DNA of 64,000 nt from Mucor racemosus (Eukaryota; Mucoromycota; Mucoromycetes; Mucorales; Mucoraceae). Below are positions 23,613-35,120 of the stretch, one piece after another. Where the stretch lies: contig JAPEHQ010000006.1 of assembly GCA_027405735.1 (NCBI GenBank), forward strand, positions 2,294,001 to 2,358,000, written 5' to 3'. A program made the position numbers and the translations under genes. Numbering within the stretch: position 1 is the first letter of the stretch; every line of letters begins with the position of its first letter. Under the pieces are notes generated by a model. The model worked only from the letters and a program-made list of their open reading frames with translations. It was not told the DNA's origin and made no database searches.

Positions 23613-25825
23613 TGGTGTGTTACTTATTAAAATAAATTATCAGTCAAAGGATTTATAACTAATCAAATAAAGAGGTTTTATTTATTATTATAAAATCTGA
23701 AGGTTTATATACTATCTGCTAATTTATATTAATAATACCTTAAAGATCTTCGTGGGTTAATTCCTAGTTAGGAAGTACCAGTGGTACAATTTGACATTTA
23801 ATTTCAATACCTAAAGTGGACTGTTTTATAAACCTAAGCCACACGCGTTATATAAGGCTATGCTCTATATAAGGCTGAAAATTCCTTCCAAAAAGTTAGC
23901 CTTATATAGCGCGACTACTGTATGTATAGTGATATCATCTATAAAGTGAGTGATAGTATCACTGATATTAGCAAACAAATTAGAAAGTATTTTCTGCGCG
24001 TGAGATGAGACCATTGTCAATCCGTACGGGCAGTGAGAGAAGGACCACGTCAATCCCTCCGTATCAGTGAACATCAAATACGATCTTGGCAATCTGGATA
24101 TTTTAAATGCATGGAAGCATTGCGATAAGTCAATTACAATATAGAGAAAATGCTTCGACACCTTATGATGCAAATTACTTATCAAAGGCAATGGAAGACG
24201 TTCAAATTTTTCAGGATCCAACGCATTATTTATCAAATGACAATCAATTACCACACGGTGATCTTTTCCAGCTTATTTACCATCACTATTGTTCTTTTCT
24301 ACAGTAAAAATTGGAGAATTATGAGGTGTATTAGGTTTTTCTCTTTTAATTACACCATTTTCTTGCCATTTTTCAACTTGTTTTTGAATAACATATCGCA
24401 ATGCTTCAGCAATTGGAAATTGTCTACGGTATATATTAGCAAGTAGAGTATCTTTCTTTATGGGTGATGTAATTTTACTACCAGGAATATTACAATATAC
24501 TTCATAGCTAATATTAGTATTTGCATCAATAAATGGCTTTAATTCTTCTATCATAATTTTACGTTTCTGTTCAGATCCATAAGGATCTTCATTTGGTTTA
24601 TAATAAAGGATTGGGTTCGATCTTGGGTATTTCATAACCAACACAATCTGACCAATCTGCTGCAATATTACCTAATGTAACAACACCTTTATACAATAAA
24701 TCCATTCCAAATACGCAATGGACATCATCAAATAAATCAAAAGCTTCAAACTTTAAATAAACAATTTTAGAACCATACTTAATTATAAGCTCTTCTTCAG
24801 TTTGACGTTTACGATCTACTACGCTGTTATTTTGTGCTAATTTAATAATACCATTTTCATTGCAAATATTTAAATTTAAAAAAGAAACTAATTGTAATGA
24901 CATTGCACTAAATGTGCAACCAGTATCCAACAAAAACCAACTGTCGATCTTGATATCAGCATTTGTTTCTAAAGTAACAGGTGAATAAAGAAGACCATTA
25001 GTGTTCATATTATTATTAGGCATCTTCCTAAAATAATCACTATCAAATTGCTGCTTACTACATTCGCTATCAGTATCCACCTTGGATACTTCTTTTTTAG
25101 CCTTCTTTGGTTCAATGCGATGAATATTGACATAAAATCTAGCGCAATAACTATAAAGTAAGACTATATTATCATCAAATAAACTACCACATAATACTAA
25201 CATGAATAAAGATTTACAGTAATAAGGTTGAATCAAGTGGATACAGCATCGTAAATTCTTGAAAATTTTTTCAAGTATTATAAAATCTCTTATTTTTAAG
25301 ACTTACAATGCTTATAAGCGGAATATTAATTTAGAAAATTATTTTTGTCCAGATCATCAATTTTGACATTTGTTAAATTTTTTTTTTTGGTTTTGCAAAT
25401 CTAGAGTTAATTATACTACCAATTATAAAAACAAAAAATATACACATATACAAAATTTAGCGCTCTATTTGCTCAATAAAAAATAACAAACATTTTTATT
25501 GTGAAATATTAGATGAAAATCCTTTAACCAAAAATCCGTTTTTGGGCCAAAAGTACAAAGTTTCATTACTTAACATTTAATATTAAGCTTTTATAAAATG
25601 CGTATTTGCTATAGCTACAATATTCTCTCACAATGTAGTACATTTAAACGTTGATTTTGGTATCAAAATTTGATTTTTCTGTTTTTTGATGAAAATCATG
25701 TGTGTTGGTAAGGGTAAAACGAGCCCCGAAAAATGTCCGCTACAAAAACTGAATTTTCAGACCGTACATGGTTAAATATAAGAAAAGTATAAAAAAAACA
25801 CTTTTTTTATTTAAAACTTAGATAT

Positions 25826-26358
25826 TGTTGTATTCCACCTACTAGTATTATCATACGTTATCACCTTCTACAGTATCAATACATCTTACAATCTATCGAC
25901 TACGACGACATATATTGAAGTGCAAGTCTTGATATCGGATATGAGAAACTCCTAGCGTATCAAGTTTTATTCAGTAATTACCAAGAACGCTTTGAACTCA
26001 ATTATGACACCATACTATTTCATTCCAGCGGTTAATCAATCAAGTAGCTATCAAATCAACATCCAAACACATTTAGCGCAGCATTGAAACAAGACAACTC
26101 ACAAGTTCTGCAAGAACGGTTAAATTATGATTGATCCATTTCAATCCATAGATTACTATCAAACAGATCTAACGGTTCAATAGTGCCTTAAATTACATCT
26201 CAGGATCTCAATGTCAAATCAGTATAAAAGGCTATACTTTTATATTTAAATAAACGATCTTGTTTTTATTATACAGTTGAAGAACTGATTCATTACTCAT
26301 TCTTTTATAATTGTATTATTTTTTAAGTATTATTTATCAATTCTGAAAATATACGACA
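25826..26358 (+). mobile_element. LTR-a solo LTR (533 bp) with 5-bp target duplication
   Basis: Starts TGTTGTATTCCACC, ends ATATACGACA. GATAT flanks both sides (25821-25825 and 26359-26363). The empty site is visible in the R1 copy near 41953, where TTAAAACTAGATATACC is continuous. A TATA-like word and AATAAA-type signal near 26222-26270 set the direction as plus. Same family as 19951-20483 and 39041-39573. Confidence 0.92.
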
Positions 26359-28689
26359 GATATACTATAGTATAAGAAACTTAGCCGTTAAATTTTGCTA
26401 TGCTCAGTTACGGCTTCGTTCTACGGGCTCGCTTTTGCAGTTTTTTGATAAATGTATGATATGACAGACGGTTTTTCTGGTAGGAAAAGGTATGTTTCTT
26501 TTTTTATGGTAATAGATTTGCCTATTTTATTTAGTTTATGGTTCATGCGTAGTAATGTTGCTTTTACATTGGCTGAAATGAGCAATTTAGCAGGGTTTTA
26601 ATTGGGCTAAATAATGTAGAGCCTTGAGAATCCTTTTCTACGTGTGTTGTTTCTCTCTTTTTGTTTTCATATTCCAAGGATATTATTCACCGTTTGGTAA
26701 AGGCATATCAGATTATTATCAAGCTGGTATTCTTTTCTTTTATCTGAATACGCATGCTAACATAAGGGACTAATATTTTTAATTTAAGTACAGTCTATAT
26801 TATAGATTGATATTTTCATTTAATCGCCGCATTCTAAGATCAAATATCATTATTTACTACTGGATTATTGAACGTATTTCTTGATGATTACCAGATCAAA
26901 TCGAAGGCAATAATATTTATACAGTATCTACTCAATAAAAAGCTAGAACTGGATACAAACCCACGAAATATTCCAGAAAAGTGATAAAATTTCAAATGGT
27001 TTAAAAATACAAAAAAAGAATATTCTAATGTATTGTATAATAACTATAGTTTTGATTGTAGCTATTCTTGAAAACAAAAAACCTTTTTACAGCTGAGCAG
27101 CTGGCAATCATAAACTAAAATAGTATGTTTAAAAATGGCTAATTTGTTTAAATTTTATGTATGATACAGTAATATCTATAACCTATAACGTTAGATTTGG
27201 CTTGCATATAAATTTAAGCAGTAAGCGTTATTTAAGTTTATGCTTGAGCAAAAACCATTGTTGCTGTAAACATTATTATAGCTGCTATAAATATATTTAC
27301 AAATGATGATAATAATCGTAAATACAATATTGGTTCTTGCATGTATTGCTCTTCTATATCAACAACATATTGAATTGTATTGTCTATAATCTATATTAAT
27401 AAAAACAAATGTAATTTAAAAACCCATTCCAGTAAAAAATGTAATGGAATTTTGAGAACGGCACGACGCTCATGTGTAATAAACCAATTTGTGCCCATAC
27501 GGTCAGCACATTATGCTCATGGTCAGAGTTTATTATTATGCACAAATAGGCATAATGATATGTTTATTAGCAATTATACTATTATGCATATATGGGATTC
27601 ATGTCATGCACATGGACAGAGTCTATAATTCTGCACATACAGGCTTCTTTTCGTTATGCTCGTGTGCAGTTTCTTTTGTTGTGCTCATGTGCATCTTGTT
27701 ATCTTTTTAGCCATTATTCAGTGGGCGCAACAACTCATCAGGTTATAGTGTGCAGTCTACCTGGGCACAAAAAAATCATCTTGTGCAGCACAGGTCAGCT
27801 GTATGTGTAATGATCCAGTTACGTTACATAAACAAATTGCATATATAAATAACAACCAAGAACGGATCGATTGCACATTAGTGAATTTATCTGCTCTTCC
27901 TCCTCCCTTTTTATATTTATAACCACAATCCAAATAAATATATATTACTACTTATTTATTATTGTTACCTATAACCAATTATTATATAATCCCTTATAAT
28001 CTGAAGTAAACTAAGCTAGATTCCCATCATCATAAAATACCTAAATTGAATGTCATCTCATTGGAACCATGCTATCAAAAATAAGACTGTATCCAGTAAA
28101 TAGACAATTGTATGAAGATAGCAAGGGTATAATACTCGAATAAGAGATGTTGAAATACTAAAGTAATGTAGGATATCCCAAATAAAAAACACAGAAAATA
28201 CATGCTTATCAAGTAAAATAAGTAAGGGCTGTTCTGAAAGCATGATTGACAGAATATATTTAATACACCGTTCTTGATCCACCAAATCAATAACATAACA
28301 ACCCAAAATTTATACTCAAAATTAATGGAATAATTGGCAATTGAAATATAATTGCCAGATAGTAAATAATCACCAAATAATATAAATAGAGACGTAGAAT
28401 AACCATTTTATGGCACATGATTCATATTTTAATAAAGAAGGATTTTAACAGTATTCTTTTATCGCTTTTTCTACCCCTTTATTTTACTGCATAATCAATC
28501 ATAGGTAATAATCGTATACTAGTAAAGGCAATTACAATTAGTAACACCAACCTCTCATAACCAATCATAGAATCAAAGTCATTCATATAATCCTCCATAT
28601 TATATATCCAGATTGACAACCCAATTGATCCATTACAGCAGTGCGTTTATATATAAATCCTTTAAATTTGTGATTTTATGGACTTTTTT

Positions 28690-29081
28690 TGTTATACCAA
28701 AAGATACTAATATAAAAATACTCTGTTAAAAGATACATTTTATTAATTCATTGATGCTTCGTATTTATATGTTTTCTAGATAGTTATATGATTATTAATA
28801 TTATTAATGAATTGCCGGGTATTGAGGTACTTGATATGATTTGGGAACAAATCATATACAATGGAATTTGTGGAATTGGGAATCTGTGATTGTATTATTT
28901 GGATATGATGTAGGATTTCTTATGCTTCATTGTTGCCAAGTGTTCCTGAATGTTCCTGATAGTTGTTGTTAATGCTAGTGGTTATGTATGACATTTAGTA
29001 TGAGTTACTAAATGTCATGCCATGTTGAATTTCAATAGCTGTTCCTGGATTTCTACATCTGGGTAACTTTCTGATATATCA
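28690..29081 (-). mobile_element. LTR-b solo LTR-like insertion (392 bp), copy 2
   Basis: On the plus strand it starts TGTTATACCA and ends TGATATATCA, so the LTR reads on the minus strand. Flanked by ACTTTTTT at 28682-28689 and 29082-29089. The empty site, GAACTTTTTTTGAATTC, is present in the related copy at 38709-38725, which proves the insertion. Same length as 16174-16565. The flanking repeat is 8 bp here against 5-6 bp at the first copy; slippage in the T run may explain the difference. Confidence 0.85.
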
Positions 29082-29350
29082 ACTTTTTTTGAATCTGGTT
29101 GTATCATCTTATACTTTTCAAGTTAAATCCGTTATTAGGCTAATAATGTTGTAGGTTATATTTATGCTCTACTTAAAATAAGCCTTTGAATAATTAATAG
29201 CAATACAGTCTAGAACCTTAATTTTTGTATGAAATTTCGATACCTGCATCTTATAGCTGCTTGGAATATTTAAACAACCGCGTCCGGGCTGTCCGGTGAT
29301 TTTTTCTAGAGATTTAAAGCTTGGAAATATTATTAGATGGCCGCTTCCGG

Positions 29351-31910
29351 AGGGTTATCTGCTTGAGCAATAAGCGTACTACATCACATCGCAAGGCTCA
29401 CTGAAAACGCTTGGCTAATAAAGATACTACATTTTGAGAACAATCTGTACTTTTTTCTGAAGATAAAGTGCTTGATGAGTAGCCAGAGGTCAATTTGTAC
29501 ATTCTTACTTCAATGGTTTTACTCTTTCTGCCATCTGAAGCTCAAAGAATGTTTTGAAAATTGAAATTCTTATTTTTGTTCTGGATCAGTGTTTTGCCTT
29601 TTCTGAGTGTGTAAGACCCTCAGGCCTTCCCTTAACTCAATGCGGATGCTTTTAACATGTTTAATAACGACATGTACATTTTTCATCTTATTTAAGTCTA
29701 TAACCATATATGGTAAAAAAAAAATTTTAATTTTACTCTTGGGCTATTTTATACTGTCAAAAATAGAGACGAATTGTGATAACTTGTTTATTAATCGTCC
29801 AGAATTTCTTGATTGGATAAAATAAATGATGATATTAGCACTTAACTTATTTTCACCCATGAAATTAGCAAAACGCTTTTCTTTACTTTTCTCTTTGACT
29901 CCCTAATGCTTGCATTCTTCTTTACTTGCACCTACTACATTTGACTCTATTATTCTTATAGTATAGGCGTGTTTGATCATAACTAATAAATTTTCTTCTA
30001 TTAGGTTTTATTTTTACTCTTGTCTTTTGGTAGTTAAGTTAGTGAACGCCATATTGTGGCCTTGAAGTACTCAGTCATTCTTTTCAAAACTGCTAATTTA
30101 TTTCTTTGTAGATTCAACAAATCAATATAGATATAAATTCAAATTCCACAGGTTATTTTTGTCCTTGTTTGTAACTACATTTCTCAATCCACTTCTTTGG
30201 TAATAACATGAATATACAGTAATTATGGATTATTGTTTCTAACATAATGATAGGTGACAATATTGGTGCTTCACCGCATACTTTTTTAGCATATTTCTGC
30301 GCCTTATTTTGATCTGACTTGGTTCCGGATATGAAGAAGGGATGACACACGGCTGCATGCGTCTTTGGGACTCTGTTGTGATGTATGTAACTGGTCAGAT
30401 TATTTTGCTGAGCTTGGTCGGTTTCCCATGCCATTGACACAGAACTTTCTTTTATCCTCTTCTTTATACAATCGGATATTAGAAGGCGGCTCACAGAATA
30501 ATGCTTATCTCTCAAAAACGTCTTGTTGCTCTGTACTGCGATACAACCTAGGAGATCACATTCGAGACGAACATCACACTTCGCTTATTTTAACATATAT
30601 CAATAGGTGTGATATCTATTTAAAATTTTCCAAATTCGTAATCTGTTTGTAATCTGATACACTGTTGAAATACTCTAAAGACTTCATCCAATTTTTGATT
30701 AAATGTATTCCCTAAATCAATTAAAATCTTACCAGAAGCCGGTCAAACGATTTGTAAATTACGGTTAATATGCATTCAAAATATTGGGCAAGTTAATTTC
30801 AATCATTTGACCAAGTTAGTCCCATTATTCTGGGCAACTCATACTCACACATGTGTCTAAAATAATTCAAGAAAGTGGGCAGCGTTTTCAAAAAATTGGT
30901 AATTTGAGAGTGGAAGCACAGTATCTCTTAAATGAGGCTATTCTAGTTATTTTTCTGCCTTTGGTCAACGGTCATTTAAAATTAGGAAGCTGATGGCAGT
31001 GTGCTAATTTACCCTTTATAGGGTTTTTCAAGTATCCAAAAGCCATTTTTCAAAGGTTTCTTATATTGAGCATATACTTTCACATGTATTGTTAAGTAAT
31101 GTATTTTTTTTTTTATCTGAAAAATCAGAAATTCTGTGATAAAAAGCTGAACAAATATTAGTTTTTTAATCCAGAAATGTTTCAATTCCATCTATGAAGT
31201 TCCATTGTTCCCATCACAAGAACAGGGGTACACCAACTGAATAAATAGTGTGAGAGAAACAAAATGAAGATGACTATAAGGAGCAAAAAGAAAAAAATAC
31301 ATTTAATCTTCCGGGTAAAACGCGAAACTTGATTTTGGAATAGCAGTGTACCTATAAGTTTAATTCTGGTTTCTTGTACCTCACAGTATTAATTGATTAG
31401 TCATGTATTAGGGAATGATTTTATCCCAACTTTTTAAAAACTAAACACAACAAAACGGCTATGGATACCGTGTAGAGTGCGGTAACTCTTACTTGGCACT
31501 TGGCATGAATTGCTTTTACATGTAAAGCGTACAAGAATAGGTTTACATAAAACACATGTTAGCTCCGATGATATTAAACATGGTTCATAGTCTGATACAC
31601 AAAAGGTTCCCGTGCTGCTTTTAATGAGGCTAAAGGGGATGCTGATTTCATATGAATAATAAAAAAGTGAAAGGAGAGCATATTGAAGAAATGAGAGAAA
31701 AAAAAAGAAATCATGTATTCTTTTAATGATGAAAACTTTCTTTTCAAGTATTCCTTTAACCATTACAACAAACACTGAGTCGAAATTATTAAAAGTCCCA
31801 GCATCTGTGCAATTCCCCTCTTCTTTTGTATTCTTATTCTTCCCTCTCACTCTTTTCTTCCTCTTTTTCTTTTCCTCTCTCGAAATTGTTGCCTAGATAT
31901 TTATATAAAT
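29351..31910. other. Region without recognised genes before the PKA gene
   Basis: Mostly A/T-rich with no repeat match noticed. A minus-strand open frame of 120 codons (30153-30515) is described separately. The right end (31840-31910) is a C/T-rich leader followed by TATTTATATAAAT just before the PKA start. Confidence 0.4.
30153..30515 (-). CDS. Unrecognised open frame, possibly a relic
   Basis: 120 codons on the minus strand, with base composition higher in G+C than the surroundings and protein-like content (NNLTSYIHHNRVPKTHAAV, then KAQKYAKKVCGEAPIL). I do not recognise a family, there is no obvious promoter, and neighbouring exons were not found. It may be a fragment of an old transposon protein or of a lost gene. 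Not assigned a function. Confidence 0.25.
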   Translation of the reverse strand: MRDKHYSVSRLLISDCIKKRIKESSVSMAWETDQAQQNNLTSYIHHNRVPKTHAAVCHPFFISGTKSDQNKAQKYAKKVCGEAPILSPIIMLETIIHNYCIFMLLPKKWIEKCSYKQGQK

Positions 31911-33334
31911 ATGCCCCTAAGGCTAATATCCAACTTTGTATCTTCATTATTAAAAAGAAATGATCAAAATAGCAATGAAGCAGCAAAAGAAGCATCAACA
32001 ACATCAGCTTCGCAAAAATCAAGCAGTTTGGCTTCAATTTCATTTAGTCCAACTATAACTATTCAAGGTCTTTGGAATAAAAAAGACGATTCAAGTGATA
32101 TAACGACAATAAAATCAACAGCAGAAACAGAGAAATGGATTGCGCACCATGAACAACTTGAATTTTGGAAACAGCAACCTCCTATATTTGACCCTTATCC
32201 CTCATTTGGTATCCAAGACTACGAATTATTAGAAACGCTTGGTAACATATAACATAATATAAATAGTTAAATTTCAATATCTAAAAAAAGAAATTACAGG
32301 TACAGGCACTTTTGGACGAGTTTGGTTAACTAAACAAAAAAAGACCAATAAATATTATGCTATCAAAGTATTGAAAAAAGCAGATATTGTGAAATTGAAG
32401 CAAGTCGAGCATATAAACTCTGAGAGATTAGTTTTATCAGAAATCAATTTTCCATTTATCGTTCAATTGTAGGTATAAAATTTGCATGTGATCATGAACA
32501 TTTATCTCAAAGTTGATATTTTTGTTATTTTTTTTACAGGTATTGCACGTTCCAAGATTACGAGAATTTATTCATGTTACAAGAATATGTTATTGGAGGA
32601 GAATTATTTAGACATTTAAGAAAATCAGGCAGATTTTCTAATGATACAGCCAGATTTTATGCTGCAGAGATTGTATTGGCTTTAGAGTATTTGCATTCAA
32701 AGGATATCATCTATCGTGATTTGAAGCCTGAAAACATTTTATTGGATCATAGAGGATATATAAAGATTACTGATTTTGGTTTTGCGAAGAAGGTTATTGA
32801 TAGAACTTGGACATTGTGTGGCACCCCTGAATATTTGGCTCCTGAGATTATCCAGAGTAAAGGACATAGTAAATCAGTGGATTGGTGGTCATTGGGTATA
32901 TTGATATTTGAAATGATGGCAGGATATCCACCGTTTTATGATGATAATCATTTTGGGATTTACGAACATATTTTGGGTGGAAAAGTGCAATATCCCAGCT
33001 ATTTTGAAAATGCCGCCAAAGATTTACTGAAGAAATTATTGGTCATTGATCGCACAAAACGATTGGGAAATTTAAAAGGTGGTGCAGAAGATGTAAAGAA
33101 ACACAAATGGTTTCGTGGTACCGATTGGCATGGATTATTGAACAAGACTGTGCGAGTAAGTTGTTAACTTTGTAAATTCTCTCGAAAATACTAACACTAA
33201 AATTCAACCAGGCACCTTTGATACCAGCTCATGCCAATGATTATGATACCAGCAATTTTGAAAAATATCCAGATGAAATCTATCGAGAACAACCCAAAGA
33301 CGACCCATTCCGTGAACTCTTCTCTGACTTTTAA
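31911..33334 (+). CDS. pkaC: cAMP-dependent protein kinase catalytic subunit
   Basis: Exons 31911-32241, 32300-32468, 32540-33155, 33212-33334; 412 residues. A ~100-residue low-complexity Ser/Thr/Ala-rich N-terminus precedes the AGC kinase domain. Visible elements: glycine loop GTGTFGRVW (~111), AIKVLKK lysine (~133), the YRDLKPEN catalytic loop (~224), DFG (~244), the activation loop [14 protein letters not shown] with the phospho-acceptor Thr (~257-266), and the C-terminal tail ending FRELFSDF, the PKA hydrophobic motif. Role by family: effector kinase of cAMP signalling, held by a regulatory subunit in the cytosol; it governs growth, dimorphism and germination in Mucorales. All catalytic residues are present. 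A TATA-like stretch immediately precedes the ATG. Confidence 0.96.
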
Positions 33335-33494
33335 GAGGTAGCATTTTCATAGTGGTACCAATTCTTTTAGCCTTTATAATTCCTTTTCCTTGCACCACCC
33401 TGAATAATTTTCCTTCTTTCTTTCTTCTATTTCTTTTCTACTGTATATAATTTACTCTTTACGCAATCTTAATATTTATATATAATAATATATA

Positions 33495-34857
33495 ATGCCA
33501 CCCCATTTTCCTGTTGAGGATACATCGTATGAAACAAAACAATGGGCATCTGCTACAATTGATTCATTATTTTCAGATAATTTACCTGTATCATTTGAGC
33601 CATGTCGACCATCTATTGATCCAATTCAAACGGCAGAACAACCTATAATTGTAAAAAATAATAGTATCAAGAAACTTCAATCAAAAAATCCTGCTCGTAG
33701 ATCAGTTTCAGTTCTTGAATCGAATCTTTTTCACAGAAATGACAGAATGAGATTGCTTCAATCAGATAGAGCATCATTATGGTATTCGGATTCTGCTCCT
33801 TCTTTATTGATTACACCTCAAGAACAACAACACCAACAAGCACAGCAACAGCCCAGATCATTATCTTTTAGATTTAAACGTTCTTTAACAGCAGATAATT
33901 CCCAAAGACTTTTATGTTTAAAAGAAAAAGAAGGAATTGATATATGGAGAAACACATTTAGTCAATACCTGTCTGACTCAAAAATGGTTAGTACATATCA
34001 AACGCAAAAAAATATTGCGTTATATTCACAATGGATTAATAGCTGCCTCATGGTCAATCACCACATTTACTTCACTTTATATTGAATGAATTGATAACCA
34101 CAGAAACGACATATTTAGAACATCTGTCTATTATAAAGCAGGTTTGTTGTTTTATTTTTATTTTTATTTTTTTTGTCTGTATGTAATAATTTGCAAGTGA
34201 TTTAACTGGTATAAAAATTATTCATCTCAGATGTTTATGGATCCGTTGGTGCTGGCCGCCACAACTTATCCTCGTCCATTAGTTAATATTAGAGATATTT
34301 CAACCATTTTTGCATTTATCCCCGAATTGATTCAATTATCTTCTACATTGGTCAAACGGTTAAATGAAGCCATTTGTACTACCGAAAATGGAGAAACTCA
34401 GGGTTATTTAGGCAAGGTCTTTTGCGATCTTGAAGATCAATTTGACATCTATATTAGTTATGCTGCTAATTTTTCAAAACAGCAAAGATGTATTGTAAAA
34501 GCTGATAGAAGTATAGTTTATAGACAATTAGTTCAGGTACGATAGCATAGTACTTAAATTAATTTTTTTTTTTTTTTTTTTTTATTTGTCTAACGTACTG
34601 AATTAGGACTCGTTGCGCAAAAAGGAAACACATAGGATGGGATTATCTGACTATATGATTGCTCCAATTCAAAGAATTGCACGTTATGGGCTTTTATTCA
34701 AAGGTAAAACTCAGTAAACAATGAGACAAATGGTTGTTAACTTTCAAAATTAGATCTCACAAAACATTCAAATTCAAATAGTCCAGATTTTCCGTATATT
34801 CAAAGATCTCTTAAATGTCATTTAGCATTAGCTTATGCTATGAACGAAGTTCAATAA
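33495..34857 (+). CDS. RhoGEF (Dbl-homology domain) protein, no PH domain found
   Basis: Exons 33495-33986, 34043-34141, 34231-34536, 34607-34703, 34754-34857; 365 residues. The first ~160 residues are disordered, with a Gln-rich stretch (EQQHQQAQQQ) near residue 115. The DH domain spans ~165-362: ILNELITTETTYLEHLSII (conserved region 1), PELIQLSSTLVKRL, FSKQQRCIVKADRS and the signature DYMIAPIQRIARYGLLFKDL (conserved region 3). Role by family: GDP/GTP exchange on Rho-type GTPases. It ends at a TAA right after the last DH helix, without the PH domain that normally follows. A further short open stretch (34951-35012) could be an extra exon, but I found no frame-keeping donor. Confidence 0.82.
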
Positions 34858-35120
34858 TTTACTTGTATTATAATCATAACTCCTCATACCCCCTCCCTCC
34901 CCCTTTTTTTTCCTCGTCCTTTTTTCTTATTCATACCGCAATTTTTTATAGCATTCAAGCAGTAATCAGATCATGGAATCAAGCATATCAACTTTCATCT
35001 GAGTTGATGTAACCCTTAATAAAGATCTCCCTAGTCACATCATTTTTTTATTTTTCATACATTTGAAAGTTGATAAGCAAGGGTCCAATTTCCTTTTTGC
35101 ATTAACTATTTATACCAAAT

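Larger units (their letters stand above)
21413..23920 (-). mobile_element. Complete pogo/Tigger-type DNA transposon (2508 bp) nested in the gypsy pol
   Basis: Terminal inverted repeats start CAGTAGTCGCGCTATATAAG at 21413 and match the complement of the right end, which reads ..ATATAGCGCGACTACTG at 23920; at least 24 bp match perfectly. TA on both sides (21411-21412, 23921-23922) is the Tc1/mariner-pogo target duplication. Just inside each end are further copies of TATATAAGGCTA (left: 21425, 21440, 21458; right: 23849, 23867 and complement), probably transposase sites. It carries one intact, intron-containing transposase gene on the minus strand. Element size, TIRs and open frame all indicate recent insertion. 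Confidence 0.95.
20484..25137 (-). pseudogene. Decayed Ty3/gypsy retrotransposon pol (protease, RT, RNase H)
   Basis: Read on the minus strand: a retropepsin-like protease (WFLLDTGCTFSAMSLQLV, ~24940-24870, D-T-G active site), then the RT entry (EKWQENGVIKRE..N.PHNSPIFTVEK), the palm (VVIDCHLINN, FLYIVIDLSQCFHAFKIS, FSHCPYGLTMVS) and the FIDD catalytic motif near 23945. The pogo element follows, then RT thumb and RNase H (HILGFCLSSEGLELDPRKG, VTDRPAYAIGAAMYQG, FKQELTAIVYAFKKF, ending LFVDN) to ~20740. Damage: a frameshift between protease and RT (~24600), an in-frame stop near 24273, and a frameshift after RNase H at ~20737. Gag, integrase and the 5' LTR are missing; upstream sequence stops at ~25138 where repeat R1 begins. 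It is a fungal retroelement, not active. Confidence 0.88.
25138..29350 (+). repeat. Dispersed repeat R1, copy Z, interrupted by two LTRs
   Basis: Collinear with 41271-43364 and then with the complement of 43610-44310 and with 38030-38990. Two insertions break it: LTR-a at 25826-26358 and LTR-b at 28690-29081. Without them about 3.3 kb of R1 remains. The part 27480-27690 is rich in alternating TTATGC/GCATAA and TGCACA words. No conserved coding frame beyond chance was found. Confidence 0.8.

Noticed and set aside
28058..28306. Minus-strand frames of 73-82 codons in the R1 tail
   Set aside because: Disrupted in the copies at 38100-38340 and 43840-44080; not conserved as protein.
29607..29825. 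72-codon plus-strand frame with hydrophobic stretch
   Set aside because: Hydrophobicity comes from T-rich DNA; no start context, neighbours or family match.
31434..31850. 138-codon minus-strand frame before the PKA gene
   Set aside because: Content is low-complexity F/L/S from a C/T-rich leader read backwards; no protein features.
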